Source: Aquabacterium humicola (GTDB lineage: Bacteria; Pseudomonadota; Gammaproteobacteria; Burkholderiales; Burkholderiaceae_C). Taken from it: a stretch of DNA of 64,000 nt. A program made the position numbers and the translations under genes. Under the pieces are notes generated by a model that saw only the letters and a list, made by a program, of their open reading frames with translations, was not told the DNA's origin and did no database searches. The stretch spans positions 62,001 to 126,000 of the forward strand of contig NZ_JARGNB010000002.1 in NCBI RefSeq assembly GCF_030167915.1. The letters are read 5' to 3'. Shown here piece by piece: positions 1 through 8,457 of the stretch (its first letter is position 1; each line of letters opens with the position of its first letter).

Positions 1-814
1 ACTTCTTCGCGATCGGTGCCGGCACGCCGCTGGGCATGAACAGCGCGAACCAGCCCAGCGGCTCGAACGAGTGGTAGCCGAGCTCGGCGAAGGTGGGCAC
101 GTTGGGCAGCAGCGGGTTGCGCTTCGGGCCGGTGACGGCCAGCGGCTTCATCGTCTCGAGCTGCGGCCGCGCGGTGGCCATGTCGATGAAGGCCGACGAC
201 AGCTGGCCGCCGCGCAGGTCCTGCAGCAGCGGCGCGGCGCCCTTGTACGGCACGTGCACGAGGTCGAGCTTCGCCTGCAGGTTCAGCAGCGAGCCCTGGA
301 TGTGCGACGAGGTGCCGACGCCGTACGAGCCGTAGTTGTACTTGGCCGGATTGGCCTTCACCTGCTCGACGAATTCCTTCAGCGTACTGACGCTCGCATT
401 GCGCGGCACGACGAGCAGCGAGTTGGTGCTGGCCACCATCGCCAGCGGCTGCAGGTCCCTCGCCACGTCGTAGGGCAGGTTGGGCATCAGCGCGGGCACC
501 TGCACGATCGCGGTGATCGCCATCAGCACCGTGTGGCCGTCGGGCGGGGCCTTGGCCACCATGTCGTTGCCCAGCGTGCCGGAGGCGCCGGGTTTGTTCT
601 CGACGATCACCGTCTGGCCCCAGGCCTCCTGCAGCTTGGTGCCCACCAGCCGCGCCAGCGTGTCGGTGGCGCCGCCGGGCGGGTAGGGCACGACCAGCTT
701 GATCGGCTGGCGCGGGTAGGCCGGCGCGGCGGGTTGCGCGAAGACGGCGGTCAGGGCGAGGGCCGAGAGCGCACCGACGACGGTGCGGCGCGTGAGGGAA
801 CGGTGCGGGCTCAT
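1..814 (-). CDS. Bug/TctC-family tripartite tricarboxylate transporter receptor (3' end missing)
   Basis: A periplasmic substrate-binding receptor of the Bug (TctC) family, which captures carboxylates for TTT transporters or acts as an orphan sensor receptor. The N-terminus MSPHRSLTRRTVVGALSALALTAVFAQ is an export signal, followed by the typical first strand YPRQPIKLVVPYPPGG, then GASGTLGNDMVAKAPPDG and the HVPYKGAAPLLQDL segment. 271 codons are visible; the family is about 320-330 residues, so roughly 50-60 C-terminal residues lie beyond the left edge. No membrane subunits (TctA/TctB) are in the window. An AraC regulator and a CaiB-type gene lie upstream on the same strand, so a carboxylic acid substrate is likely; which one is unknown. 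Confidence 0.88.
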   Translation of the reverse strand, partial: MSPHRSLTRRTVVGALSALALTAVFAQPAAPAYPRQPIKLVVPYPPGGATDTLARLVGTKLQEAWGQTVIVENKPGASGTLGNDMVAKAPPDGHTVLMAITAIVQVPALMPNLPYDVARDLQPLAMVASTNSLLVVPRNASVSTLKEFVEQVKANPAKYNYGSYGVGTSSHIQGSLLNLQAKLDLVHVPYKGAAPLLQDLRGGQLSSAFIDMATARPQLETMKPLAVTGPKRNPLLPNVPTFAELGYHSFEPLGWFALFMPSGVPAPIAKK

Positions 815-874
815 GGGGTTGTCTCCGTCGCTGGTCTGTGGGGTGGACCAGTGTGGGAGCCGACAGGCCTGCTT

Positions 875-914
875 CCAATGGCCGCGACGCTCGCGTCATT
901 GGCAGAAAGTGACA
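875..914. promoter_or_regulatory. Possible operator region upstream of the TctC gene
   Basis: The 215-bp gap between the TctC and AraC genes holds an inverted repeat CCAATG (875-880) / CATTGG (897-902) with an inner GCGA/TCGC pair. Its right edge runs into two half-sites spaced exactly 10 bp apart: TGGCA (900-904) and TGACA (910-914). Direct repeats one helical turn apart are typical of AraC-family sites, and an AraC gene is adjacent. Assignment is inference; no footprint or homologous sites were compared. Confidence 0.3.
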
Positions 915-939
915 AGCTGGAGCACCCGGCCTCGCGAGT

Positions 940-1010
940 ACACGAGGCCACCCGCCAAGCGGGTGCCCGGCCGCCTTGGGGCGGCCCGGCGGCGGCCGGG
1001 CTTCCCTTCG
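940..1010 (-). repeat. GC-rich palindromic intergenic mosaic, copy 1
   Basis: Between the TctC and AraC genes. On the minus strand 974-993 reads GCCGCCGGGCCGCCCCAAGG, identical to 20 bp at 26472-26491 and 58409-58428 on the plus strand. It is flanked by a further hairpin, CACCCGC/GCGGGTG. All three copies lie just after gene ends, which suits a 3'-end stem-loop or a mobile palindromic repeat. Confidence 0.6.
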
Positions 1011-1029
1011 GTCTCGGCTTCTTCGCGCT

Positions 1030-2064
1030 TCAGCGCTCGCGCAGCCGCGTCTGCCGGTATTCCCCCGGCGCGACGCCGGTCCAGTGCTTGAACGCGCGGT
1101 GGAAGGTGCTGGCCTCGGAGAACCCGAGCTGCGCGGCGATCTCGGGCAGGGTCAGCTCGGGCCGCGCGAGGTACTCGATGGCCGCGTCGCGGCGCAGGTC
1201 GTCCTTGATCGCGCGGAAGCCCTGGCCTTCGTCATGCAGGCGGCGGCGCAGCGTCTGCGGCGTCATCGCCAGCTGGCGGCCGATCTGCTCCAGCGAGGGC
1301 AGTTCCTCGTCGGCCAGGTGGCGTCGCAGGATGCGGCGGATGCGCTCGGTGATGCTGCTGGAGTCGCGGTACTTCACCAGCAGGCTGGCGGGGGCCTGCT
1401 GCAGGAACTCGACCAGGCTCTGCGCGTTCTGCACCACGGGCAGCGCCAGCCAGCGGGTGTCGAAACGCCAGCCGGTGCAGGGCTGGTCGTAATGCACCGG
1501 GGCCTGGAACAGCATGCCCGCATCGTTGCTGTGCCCGAGCGCGGTGGCGGGGTAGTCGACGCCGGTCAGCGGCACGCGCCGCGCGACCAGCCAGCAGGCC
1601 AGGCCGTAGGCGAAGAACGAGAACGCGCGCTCGGCATAGGCCTGCGCCGGGCTCGGCACGCTGCGCGAGACGAGGCACAGGCGCGCGGTCCCGCCCTGCA
1701 GCTGCAGCCGGGGCACGAAGTCGGCGAGCAGCAGGCGGTAGTAGCGCAGGCCGGTCTGCAGCGCTTCGCCGAGTGTGCGTGCATCGACCAGCAGCCGGCA
1801 GCCGAGCGCGAAGCTGCCCAGCGGCAGCGGGCGCGGGCACAGGCCCCACAGCTCGTCGCGCATCGCGTGGCGCAGCGTGAAGATCAGCGCGGCGTACTGC
1901 TTCAAGGTCACGCGGGACAGCGGCGCGTCCAGCAGCGCCGGCGAGATGTCGGCGTGCCGCAGCAGCGCGCCGATGTCCGCGCCGCGCTCGCGCGCGCCGA
2001 GCAGGATCTGCTCGACCTGCTGGATCGCGATGGTGTGGTGGGTGAAGCCCGGAGTCGTCGCCAC
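1030..2064 (-). CDS. AraC-family transcriptional regulator with arabinose_bd-type N-terminal domain
   Basis: A one-component activator of 344 residues. The N-terminal two thirds match the ligand-binding region of the OruR/ArgR-like AraC subfamily (YAALIFTLRHAMRDELWGL, FARSV-like core), and the last ~100 residues are the double HTH, with IGRQLAMTPQTLRRRLHDEG and LTLPEIAAQLGFSEASTFHRAFKHWTGVAPGEYR. I chose the GTG at 2064 because an upstream ATG at 2157 would overlap the preceding CoA-transferase and give an uninformative Arg/Pro-rich tail, and because a -10-like TAGAAT ends 8 nt before this GTG. It lies 43 bp after the racemase-like gene and upstream of the TctC receptor, so it probably controls that locus. 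Confidence 0.85.
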   Translation of the reverse strand: MATTPGFTHHTIAIQQVEQILLGARERGADIGALLRHADISPALLDAPLSRVTLKQYAALIFTLRHAMRDELWGLCPRPLPLGSFALGCRLLVDARTLGEALQTGLRYYRLLLADFVPRLQLQGGTARLCLVSRSVPSPAQAYAERAFSFFAYGLACWLVARRVPLTGVDYPATALGHSNDAGMLFQAPVHYDQPCTGWRFDTRWLALPVVQNAQSLVEFLQQAPASLLVKYRDSSSITERIRRILRRHLADEELPSLEQIGRQLAMTPQTLRRRLHDEGQGFRAIKDDLRRDAAIEYLARPELTLPEIAAQLGFSEASTFHRAFKHWTGVAPGEYRQTRLRER

Positions 2065-2107
2065 TGCCGGCGATTCTAGGAAGCCCGGAGCGGGTGGCCT
2101 GACCGCC

Positions 2108-3271
2108 TCAGGCGATCGCACCGCGCGCGCGCAGCGCGGTGCGTTGCGCCGGGCCATAACCCAGCTCGGCGAGCAGCTCCTCGCTGTGTTCGCCGGGGGC
2201 CGGCGCGGGGCGGTGCACCGCGAAGGCGTAACCCGTCATCTTCACCGGGCAGGCGAGCTGGCGCGGGCCACCGTCGGCCGGCTCCACCAGCATGCCGCGG
2301 GCGCGGAACTGCGGGTGATCCAGCGCTTCCTCCAGGCGCAGCACTGGCGTCACGCAGCAGCCGGTGTCGTGGAAGCGCTGCTGCCAGTGCGCGAGCGGCT
2401 GCGACGCGAAGATCTCGGTCAGCTCGGCGCGCAGCGCGGCCGTGGCATCGGCATCGGCGCCCAGGTGCCGCGGCTTCAGGTCCTCGCGGCCCAGCACCTC
2501 GCAGAAGCGGTCCCAGAACTTGCGTTCGAGCGCACCCAGCGCGACATGGCGGCCGTCGCGGGTGGCGTAGACGCCGTAGCAGGCCAGCGCGCCGCCGAGC
2601 TTGTCGGTGCCGGCCGGCTGCACATGGCCGTGCTTCAGGACGCTGATCATCGGCACCACCGCATGCGCCAGCATGCTGTCGGCGATCGCGATGTCGACGT
2701 GCCGGCCGCGGCCGCTGCGCTGCGCATCGAACAGTGCCGCGAGCAGGCCCATCGCCGCGGTCAGCGAGCCGCCCATCAGGTCGCCCACCGGCACGTTCGA
2801 CAGCGCCGGCGGCTCGCCCGCGCGGCCGATCTGGTCAGTCACGCCGGCGAGCGCGCAGTAGTTCAGGTCGTGGCCGGGCTCGTCGCGGTGGGGGCCGTCC
2901 TGGCCGAAGCCGGTGATGCTGCAGAAGACCAGCTTCGGATTCAGCGCCGACAGCGTCGCGTAGCCGACGCCGAGCCGCTCCATCACCCCGGGACGGAAGC
3001 TCTCGACCAGCACGTCGGCGCTGCACGCAAGCTCCTTCAGCACGGCGACGCCCTCGGGCTGTTTCAGGTCGACGCGCAGCGCGCGCTTGTTCCGCTGCAC
3101 CAGCGTGCGCAGCGCGGGCGCGGCGTAGTCGCCGGCGCCGGTGTCCTCCACCTTGATCACGTCGGCACCCAGGTCGGCCAGGTGCAGCGTGCACATCGGG
3201 CCGGGCAGCAGGCGGGTCAGGTCGAGTACACGCACGCCGGCCAGCGGTGCGGAGGAGGCGGTGGCGGTCAT
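2108..3271 (-). CDS. CaiB/BaiF family III CoA-transferase, alpha-methylacyl-CoA racemase type
   Basis: 387 residues, full length for the family. It opens with the conserved GVRVLDLTRLLPGPMCT. Family III members either move CoA between carboxylates or, in the AMACR branch, epimerise 2-methylacyl-CoA. The segment GHDLNYCALAG with His134, NVPVGDLMGG with Asp164 and VALGALERKFW with Glu249 line up with the His/Asp/Glu catalytic set of the AMACR/MCR racemases, so I favour a racemase over formyl- or succinyl-CoA transfer. A TAGACT -10-like hexamer sits 6 nt before the ATG and no Shine-Dalgarno is visible. Together with the TctC receptor and AraC regulator it suggests uptake and activation of a branched carboxylic acid. 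Confidence 0.85.
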   Translation of the reverse strand: MTATASSAPLAGVRVLDLTRLLPGPMCTLHLADLGADVIKVEDTGAGDYAAPALRTLVQRNKRALRVDLKQPEGVAVLKELACSADVLVESFRPGVMERLGVGYATLSALNPKLVFCSITGFGQDGPHRDEPGHDLNYCALAGVTDQIGRAGEPPALSNVPVGDLMGGSLTAAMGLLAALFDAQRSGRGRHVDIAIADSMLAHAVVPMISVLKHGHVQPAGTDKLGGALACYGVYATRDGRHVALGALERKFWDRFCEVLGREDLKPRHLGADADATAALRAELTEIFASQPLAHWQQRFHDTGCCVTPVLRLEEALDHPQFRARGMLVEPADGGPRQLACPVKMTGYAFAVHRPAPAPGEHSEELLAELGYGPAQRTALRARGAIA

Positions 3272-3422
3272 GCGGGCAGTCTAAGGAAGCGCCCGCGGCA
3301 TGCACGATGGCCGATTGGCTGAATCGCATTGGCCGGAACATTCAGCGCGGCCCGCCGGCGATCCGCATCTCAGGACCCGCAATTGACGATGCGCAAGGCG
3401 ACCGGACAGGGGGGCTGCGAGC

Positions 3423-3839
3423 ATGGCGCTCATGACTGCTTCCCCGCCCTTCGACCAGCTGCTGGCAGCCGCCGCGGCCCAGCCCGAGCCGCAGACGCTG
3501 CTGTTCGTCTTCGCCGCCGCCGAGCTGCCGCCCGATGCCACGCCGGCACAGCGTGCACGCTTCCAGCAGGGCGCCGGCGGCCACCTGACCCCGCTGATGT
3601 GCGTCGAGAAGACGCTCGACGAACTGAGCACCTTCGACGCGCTGGTCGAGGAGTCGCGCGAGGCCGGGCCGCCGTGGCAGGTGCTGTTCGCCGCCGGCCT
3701 TTCCGGCCACGACGGCCAGCCGCCGGCGGGGCCGATGGTCGACGCGGCGCTGCGCGACCTGGTCGGCCGCGTGCGCGCCGGTGCGGTCGACGGCCTGCTC
3801 GCGCTGTCGGCGCAGGGCGAACTGCTGCAGTTCCACTGA
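3423..3839 (+). CDS. Conserved hypothetical protein of 138 residues
   Basis: A small soluble protein with no signal peptide or membrane segment. It has the pattern FDQLLAAAAAQPEPQTLLFVFAAAELP, then GGHLTPLMCVEKTLDEL and PPWQVLFAAGLSG. Similar Burkholderiales proteins carry the database label 'ribonucleotide reductase subunit alpha' as I recall, but this one has none of the ~700 residues, Cys pairs or barrel motifs of a real NrdA, so I give no function. A G-rich AGGGGGG ribosome-binding site lies about 8 nt before the ATG. It stands alone between the CoA-transferase (divergent) and htrA (same strand, 132 bp on). Confidence 0.75.
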   Translation: MALMTASPPFDQLLAAAAAQPEPQTLLFVFAAAELPPDATPAQRARFQQGAGGHLTPLMCVEKTLDELSTFDALVEESREAGPPWQVLFAAGLSGHDGQPPAGPMVDAALRDLVGRVRAGAVDGLLALSAQGELLQFH

Positions 3840-3971
3840 GCAGCGGCCTTAATCCTCGCCTCATCCAGCGCTAACGAAGCGCTCACCTGGGCGCCCCAGA
3901 CTGCGGGCCATCACAACCGCAGACCTCCCCGCCGTGTCCCGGCTGCCGGGAGCGCTCCTGGAGCGAACACC

Positions 3972-5441
3972 ATGAACCTCACCCTGAAGCCCCTGGCCCT
4001 CAGCCTGCTGAGCGCCGGCCTCGTGCTGTCGAGCGGCGTCGGCGCCTTCGAGCTGCCCTGGTCGAAGAACAAGGACAAGCCCGCGGTCACCGCGCCGGTG
4101 GCCGTACAGGCGCCTGCGGCGCCGCTGCCGCCCGGCGTCGTACCCAACTACCGCGCCATCGTGCAGCAGTACGGGCCCGCCGTCGTCGGCGTGACCGTCG
4201 AAGGTACACGCCGCACCGGTGCGGGCGACGACGATGGCTCCGCGGTGCCCGACCCGCTGCAGCGCTTCTTCCGCGGCCTGCCCGGCTGGCGCGGCATGCC
4301 CGATGCGCAGCAGCCTTTCCGCGGCCAGGGCTCGGGCTTCATCGTCAGCGACGACGGCCTGATCCTGACCAACGCCCACGTGGTGCGCGACGCGAAGGAA
4401 GTGACCGTGCGCCTGGCCGACCGGCGCGAGTACGCGGCCAAGGTGCTGGGCAGCGATGCGCGCACCGACATCGCGGTGCTGCGCATCTCCGCCAAGGGCC
4501 TGCCGGCGGTGCGCCTGGGCGATCCGAAGTCGCTGATGGTCGGCGACCATGTGCTGGCGATCGGCGCGCCCTACGGCCTGGAGCAGACGGCCACCTCCGG
4601 CATCGTCAGCGCCAAGGGCCGCTCGCTGCCGGGTGACGCCTTCGTGCCGTTCATCCAGACCGATGCGGCGGTGAACCCGGGCAACTCGGGCGGTCCGCTG
4701 TTCGATGCGGCGGGCAACGTCGTCGGCATCAACTCGCAGATCTACTCGCGCACCGGTGGGTTCCAGGGCGTGAGCTTCGCGATCCCGATCGACGTCGCGC
4801 TGAAGGTGCGCGACCAGATCGTCGCCACCGGCAAGGCCCAGCATGCGAAGCTCGGCGTGTCGGTGCAGGACCTGAACCAGTCGCTGGCCGAATCGTTCGG
4901 GCTCAAGCGCCCGGACGGCGCGCTGATCGCCGGTGTCGAGCCGAAGAGCCCGGCGGCCGCGGCCGGCCTGAAGTCGGGCGACGTGATTCTGCAGATCGAC
5001 GGCGACCCGGTGATCCAGGCCGGCGGCGTCTCGAGCCGCATCGGGCTGTCGGCGCCGGGCCAGAAGGTGAAGCTGAAGGTCTGGCGCGACAACGCCGAGC
5101 GCGACATCGAGGTCACGCTGGGCACCGCGCGCGGCGAGACCGAGGCCGCCGCGGCGACCTCGGGCGGCGAAGGCGGCGCGAAGCTCGGCCTGGCGCTGCG
5201 GCCGCTGACACGCGAGGAGCGCCAGCAGTCGCAGCTCGAGCAGGGCCTGCTGGTGCAGGGAGCTCAGGGCGCCGCGGCCCGCGCCGGCCTGGAGCAGGGC
5301 GACGTGGTGCTGGCGATCAACGGCAAGCCGGTGAACTCGGTCGACGACATCAAGCGCGTGATCGACGCGAAGCCGAAGAACGTCGCGTTGCTGATCTGGC
5401 GCAACGGCGACCGGCTGTTCGTGCCGGTGCCGCTCGGCTGA
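3972..5441 (+). CDS. HtrA/DegP-type periplasmic serine endoprotease
   Basis: 489 residues. A signal peptide (MNLTLKPLALSLLSAGLVLS) leads to a trypsin-like domain with triad His136 (TNAHVV), Asp166 (TDIAVL) and Ser239 (NPGNSGGP), then two PDZ domains (about 285-375 and 395-480; GLKSGDVILQIDG and GLEQGDVVLAINGKPV). This is the DegP/DegQ/MucD layout; such proteases degrade and refold damaged envelope proteins. It has no adjacent mucABC or rpoE genes, so the exact subgroup is open. The start is the ATG with signal sequence; the gene converges on the sensor kinase with only 4 bp between stops. Confidence 0.93.
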   Translation: MNLTLKPLALSLLSAGLVLSSGVGAFELPWSKNKDKPAVTAPVAVQAPAAPLPPGVVPNYRAIVQQYGPAVVGVTVEGTRRTGAGDDDGSAVPDPLQRFFRGLPGWRGMPDAQQPFRGQGSGFIVSDDGLILTNAHVVRDAKEVTVRLADRREYAAKVLGSDARTDIAVLRISAKGLPAVRLGDPKSLMVGDHVLAIGAPYGLEQTATSGIVSAKGRSLPGDAFVPFIQTDAAVNPGNSGGPLFDAAGNVVGINSQIYSRTGGFQGVSFAIPIDVALKVRDQIVATGKAQHAKLGVSVQDLNQSLAESFGLKRPDGALIAGVEPKSPAAAAGLKSGDVILQIDGDPVIQAGGVSSRIGLSAPGQKVKLKVWRDNAERDIEVTLGTARGETEAAAATSGGEGGAKLGLALRPLTREERQQSQLEQGLLVQGAQGAAARAGLEQGDVVLAINGKPVNSVDDIKRVIDAKPKNVALLIWRNGDRLFVPVPLG

Positions 5442-5445
5442 CGCG

Positions 5446-7593
5446 TTAGGAGAGCGTCACGTCGGGCCCCGGCGGTGGCAGGCGGATCTCGAAGACCGCG
5501 CCGCCGCCGTCGGCATTGCGGGCCCGGATCGAGCCGCGGTGCGCCGCCAGCACCTTGCGGCAGATCGCCAGCCCGAGGCCGGTGCCGCCGGAGCCGTCCT
5601 TCGTGCGCGACGACTGCACGAAGGGCTCGAAGATCGTCTCCAGCTCGTCCGGCGGGATGCCGGGACCGCGGTCGCGCACCTGGATCAGCGCACCCCCGCC
5701 GGCCGGCGACTGCCAGTCGAGCTCGATCGCCGTGCCGGTTGGTGCGAAGCGCAGCCCGTTCGCCAGCACGTTGCGCAGCACCTGCTGCAGCCGGAAGGCA
5801 TCGGCGTCGACCAGCAGGTGCACCGGCGCCGGCACGGCGAAACGGAGGCCGCGCTCGCGCGCCATCGGCGCCAGCTCCTGCACCACCTCGCGCAGCGCCG
5901 GCTCGATGTCGATGCGTTGCAGGCGGATCGCACCGACGGTGGAATCGAGCCGCGACAGGTCGAGCAGCGTATTCACCAGGTGCAGCATGCGCTTGCCGCC
6001 CTGCACGATGTCCTCGAACATGCGCTGCAGCATTGGCTGCGACCCGGAGCGCCGCAGCCCGAGCTCGGCGAAGCCGAGGATGGTCTGCAGCGGCGTGCGC
6101 AGCTCGTGGCTGATATTGGCGAGGAACTCGCTCTTCGCGTCGTTGGCGCGCTCGGCCGCTTCCTTGGCCTCGCGCACCTGGCGCTCGGCCTCGCGGAACT
6201 CGGTGACATCGAGCACGCTGGTGATCACGCCGGCCACCGCGCCGGCCGGGTCGGTGAACGGCGCGATGCGGATCATCACGTCGCGCGGCTGGCCGTGGCG
6301 GTCGGGCACCACCGCCTCGTAGACGACCAGCTGGCCGCTGGCCAGGGCCTCGCGCTCGCGCACCGCGTAACGTTCGGCACGCTCGACCGGCACCACTTCC
6401 TCGAGCCGGCGCCCGATCACGCGGTCGGCGACCAGCCCGGTGAAGGCGCACCAGGCCCGGTTGACGCGCTGGTAGCGGCCGTCGATGCCGCGCACCACGG
6501 TCGGCACCGGGCTGACTTCGAACAGCCGGTCGGTGAAGGCATGCTGCGCCGCCGCGGCACCGCGGGCGTGGGCCAGGTCGACGCGCGCGGTTTCGTGGCC
6601 GCGCAGGCTGCGCCAGGCCAGCAGCCCGAGCGCGGTGATCACGCCGAACATCGTGACGCTGATCGCCGCGGCCACGCGGGCGGCCTCGGCGACCTGCTCG
6701 TCGACGTGGCGCCGCGGCGTCTCGACCAGCAGCAGCATCGGATGCCGGCGCATGCTGCGGAAGGCGCTGTAGGCGGGTTCGCCGTCGAGCCCCGGGCCTT
6801 CGAAGCGGCCCGCCTCGCGCGCGGGCAGGAAGTCCTGGAAGACGCGGTGCTGCCCGAGCAGGCTGCCGGGCTCGGCATGGATCAGGTCGGTGGCGGCGAT
6901 CAGCTGGCCGTCGAAGCCCAGCAGCGCCGCGGCGAAGGGCTCCTGGCCGATGATCAGCGCATGCTGGTTCTCGAAGTAGCCCGTGTTGAGCGCGGCCACC
7001 AGCCAGCGGCCCGGTGTCGACAGCGGCCGCAGCATCGGCAGCAACCCGGGCGAGGCCGCACCCGTGACACGCAGCGACGACCAGTCGCGCCCGCGCTGCA
7101 GCGGCCCCAGGGCCGGCGGGTGGCCGCCGGGGGGTGTCCAGTCGCGCAGCGGCAGCGTGTGGCCGAGGTTCTCGGGCTGCGAGCTGGCGAGCACGCGGCC
7201 CTGCGCGTCGACCAGGCTCAGGCTGCGCAGGAAGGGCTGGCCGCGCAGCGCATCGGCCAGCAGGCCGGTGACGCGGGCGACGTCGACCGGCACGGCGGCG
7301 CCGTGCGTGTCGGTGCTGGCCCCCGCGCCGCCGTCGATCGCCTGGGCCAGCGCCTGCAGCGTCAGCTCGGTGGCATCGAAGGTGCGGTTGGCATGGTCCT
7401 CGACCACCCGGGCGTAGAGCTCGGCGCGCTCGAGCGCAGCGCGTTCGAAGCCGCGGCGCTGATAGGCGACGAAGGACGCGGCCGCCGCGAGCAGCAGCAG
7501 CGCCAGCACCGCGACCGTCCACGGCACGTAGCGGCTGCGCAGCCAGCGCGGCAGGGTGCCGGGGGCGGTCGGCGGCGCGGGTGCGGCGTGCAT
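5446..7593 (-). CDS. Membrane sensor histidine kinase with periplasmic sensing and PAS domains
   Basis: 715 residues. TM1 at about 25-44, a ~260-residue periplasmic loop of the dCache-like kind, TM2 at about 306-327, a PAS domain at about 350-470 (FEVSPVPTVVRGIDGRYQRVN), then HisKA with phospho-acceptor His496 (FLANISHELRTPLQ) and HATPase_c (NVLANGLRFAPTG, DRGPGIPP, GGTGLGLAI). There is no receiver domain, and no response regulator is in the window, so its partner is elsewhere. The ATG at 7593 lies 16 bp after the stop of a solute-binding protein gene, so the two are almost certainly co-transcribed; the receptor may present its ligand to this kinase. Confidence 0.88.
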   Translation of the reverse strand: MHAAPAPPTAPGTLPRWLRSRYVPWTVAVLALLLLAAAASFVAYQRRGFERAALERAELYARVVEDHANRTFDATELTLQALAQAIDGGAGASTDTHGAAVPVDVARVTGLLADALRGQPFLRSLSLVDAQGRVLASSQPENLGHTLPLRDWTPPGGHPPALGPLQRGRDWSSLRVTGAASPGLLPMLRPLSTPGRWLVAALNTGYFENQHALIIGQEPFAAALLGFDGQLIAATDLIHAEPGSLLGQHRVFQDFLPAREAGRFEGPGLDGEPAYSAFRSMRRHPMLLLVETPRRHVDEQVAEAARVAAAISVTMFGVITALGLLAWRSLRGHETARVDLAHARGAAAAQHAFTDRLFEVSPVPTVVRGIDGRYQRVNRAWCAFTGLVADRVIGRRLEEVVPVERAERYAVREREALASGQLVVYEAVVPDRHGQPRDVMIRIAPFTDPAGAVAGVITSVLDVTEFREAERQVREAKEAAERANDAKSEFLANISHELRTPLQTILGFAELGLRRSGSQPMLQRMFEDIVQGGKRMLHLVNTLLDLSRLDSTVGAIRLQRIDIEPALREVVQELAPMARERGLRFAVPAPVHLLVDADAFRLQQVLRNVLANGLRFAPTGTAIELDWQSPAGGGALIQVRDRGPGIPPDELETIFEPFVQSSRTKDGSGGTGLGLAICRKVLAAHRGSIRARNADGGGAVFEIRLPPPGPDVTLS

Positions 7594-7609
7594 GGGCCGG
7601 GCGGGCACC

Positions 7610-8416
7610 TCAGCGCTCGACGATGGCCGCCAGGCCGTGGCGCCGCGCCAGCTCGGCGAGCCGGCCGTCGCGACGGATGCGCTCGACGAAGCCATCGGCG
7701 GCCTGCAGCCATTCGGCGTCGCCGGGCTTGACCGCGTACGCGTAAGGCAGCGGGTGCAGCGGTTCGCCCGGCGCCAGCATGCGGGCCCAGTCGGCCAGGT
7801 CGACGAGCCGGCGGCCATAGGGGTAGTCGGTCATGAAGACGTCGATGCGGCCGGCCTCGAGCTCCTGCTCGCGCGTCTGCGACGGCTTGATCACCACCAG
7901 CTGGGCGGCCTTCAGGCGGCTGGCCATCACCGGTTCCATGAAGGTGCCGGCCTGCACCGCGACCCGGACGCCCGGCCGGTCGATGTCGTCCCAGGTCTTC
8001 ACCGCCCGCTGGCTGCGGGTGGTGATCGCGACGATGCCGCTGCGCAGGTAGGGGCGGGTGAAGGCCAGCTTCTCGGTGCGCGCCGGCAGCACCGCGACCG
8101 CGTGCATCGCGATGTCGCAGCGCTCGCCGACGAGGTTGTCGATCAGCGCGGCGAAGGAGGAGTCGACGTAGCTCAACGTCAGGCCCAGCTCGCGCGCGAA
8201 CTCGGCCGACAGGTCGATGTCCAGCCCGGCGAGCTGGCCGGTGCGCGGGTTGCGCCAGGTGATGCCGTAGTACTCGGGCCAGATGCACACGCGCAGCAGG
8301 CCGCGCGCGCGCAGGCGGTTGAAGACGTCGCCGGCGCAGGCGTCGGCCGGCCACGACAAGGCGGTGCCGAGCAGGACGGCACCCAGCAGCGAAAGGAGGC
8401 TTGCGCGCGCCGGCAT
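7610..8416 (-). CDS. Periplasmic amino-acid-type solute-binding protein (SBP_bac_3)
   Basis: 268 residues with a signal peptide (MPARASLLSLLGAVLLGTALSWPADAC). The mature part has the family-3 fold pattern: LLRVCIWPEYYGITWRNPRTGQ, GLDIDLSAEFARELG, CDIAMHAVAVLPARTEKLAFTRPYL, VRVAVQAGTFMEP and DVFMTDYPYGRR. Such proteins bind amino acids or similar small solutes for ABC importers or act as sensor modules. No ABC permease or ATPase is nearby; instead the next gene is a sensor kinase. I infer a signalling rather than transport role, but that is not proven. Confidence 0.85.
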   Translation of the reverse strand: MPARASLLSLLGAVLLGTALSWPADACAGDVFNRLRARGLLRVCIWPEYYGITWRNPRTGQLAGLDIDLSAEFARELGLTLSYVDSSFAALIDNLVGERCDIAMHAVAVLPARTEKLAFTRPYLRSGIVAITTRSQRAVKTWDDIDRPGVRVAVQAGTFMEPVMASRLKAAQLVVIKPSQTREQELEAGRIDVFMTDYPYGRRLVDLADWARMLAPGEPLHPLPYAYAVKPGDAEWLQAADGFVERIRRDGRLAELARRHGLAAIVER

Positions 8417-8457
8417 CAGCGCCCGAGTGTCACACCGCCGCGGCGCGGCGGCCAGCG

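Noticed and set aside
71-1492. Plus-strand frame of 473 codons across the TctC gene and the start of the AraC region
   Set aside because: The minus strand carries recognisable TctC and AraC proteins; the plus frame has no motif and runs across a gene boundary.
3423-3839. Label 'ribonucleotide reductase subunit alpha' for the 138-residue protein
   Set aside because: No reductase motifs and one fifth of the required length; kept as hypothetical.
5475-7731. Long plus-strand frames antisense to the sensor kinase
   Set aside because: Arg/Gly/Ala/His-rich with no domain; they mirror the GC3 bias of the kinase gene.
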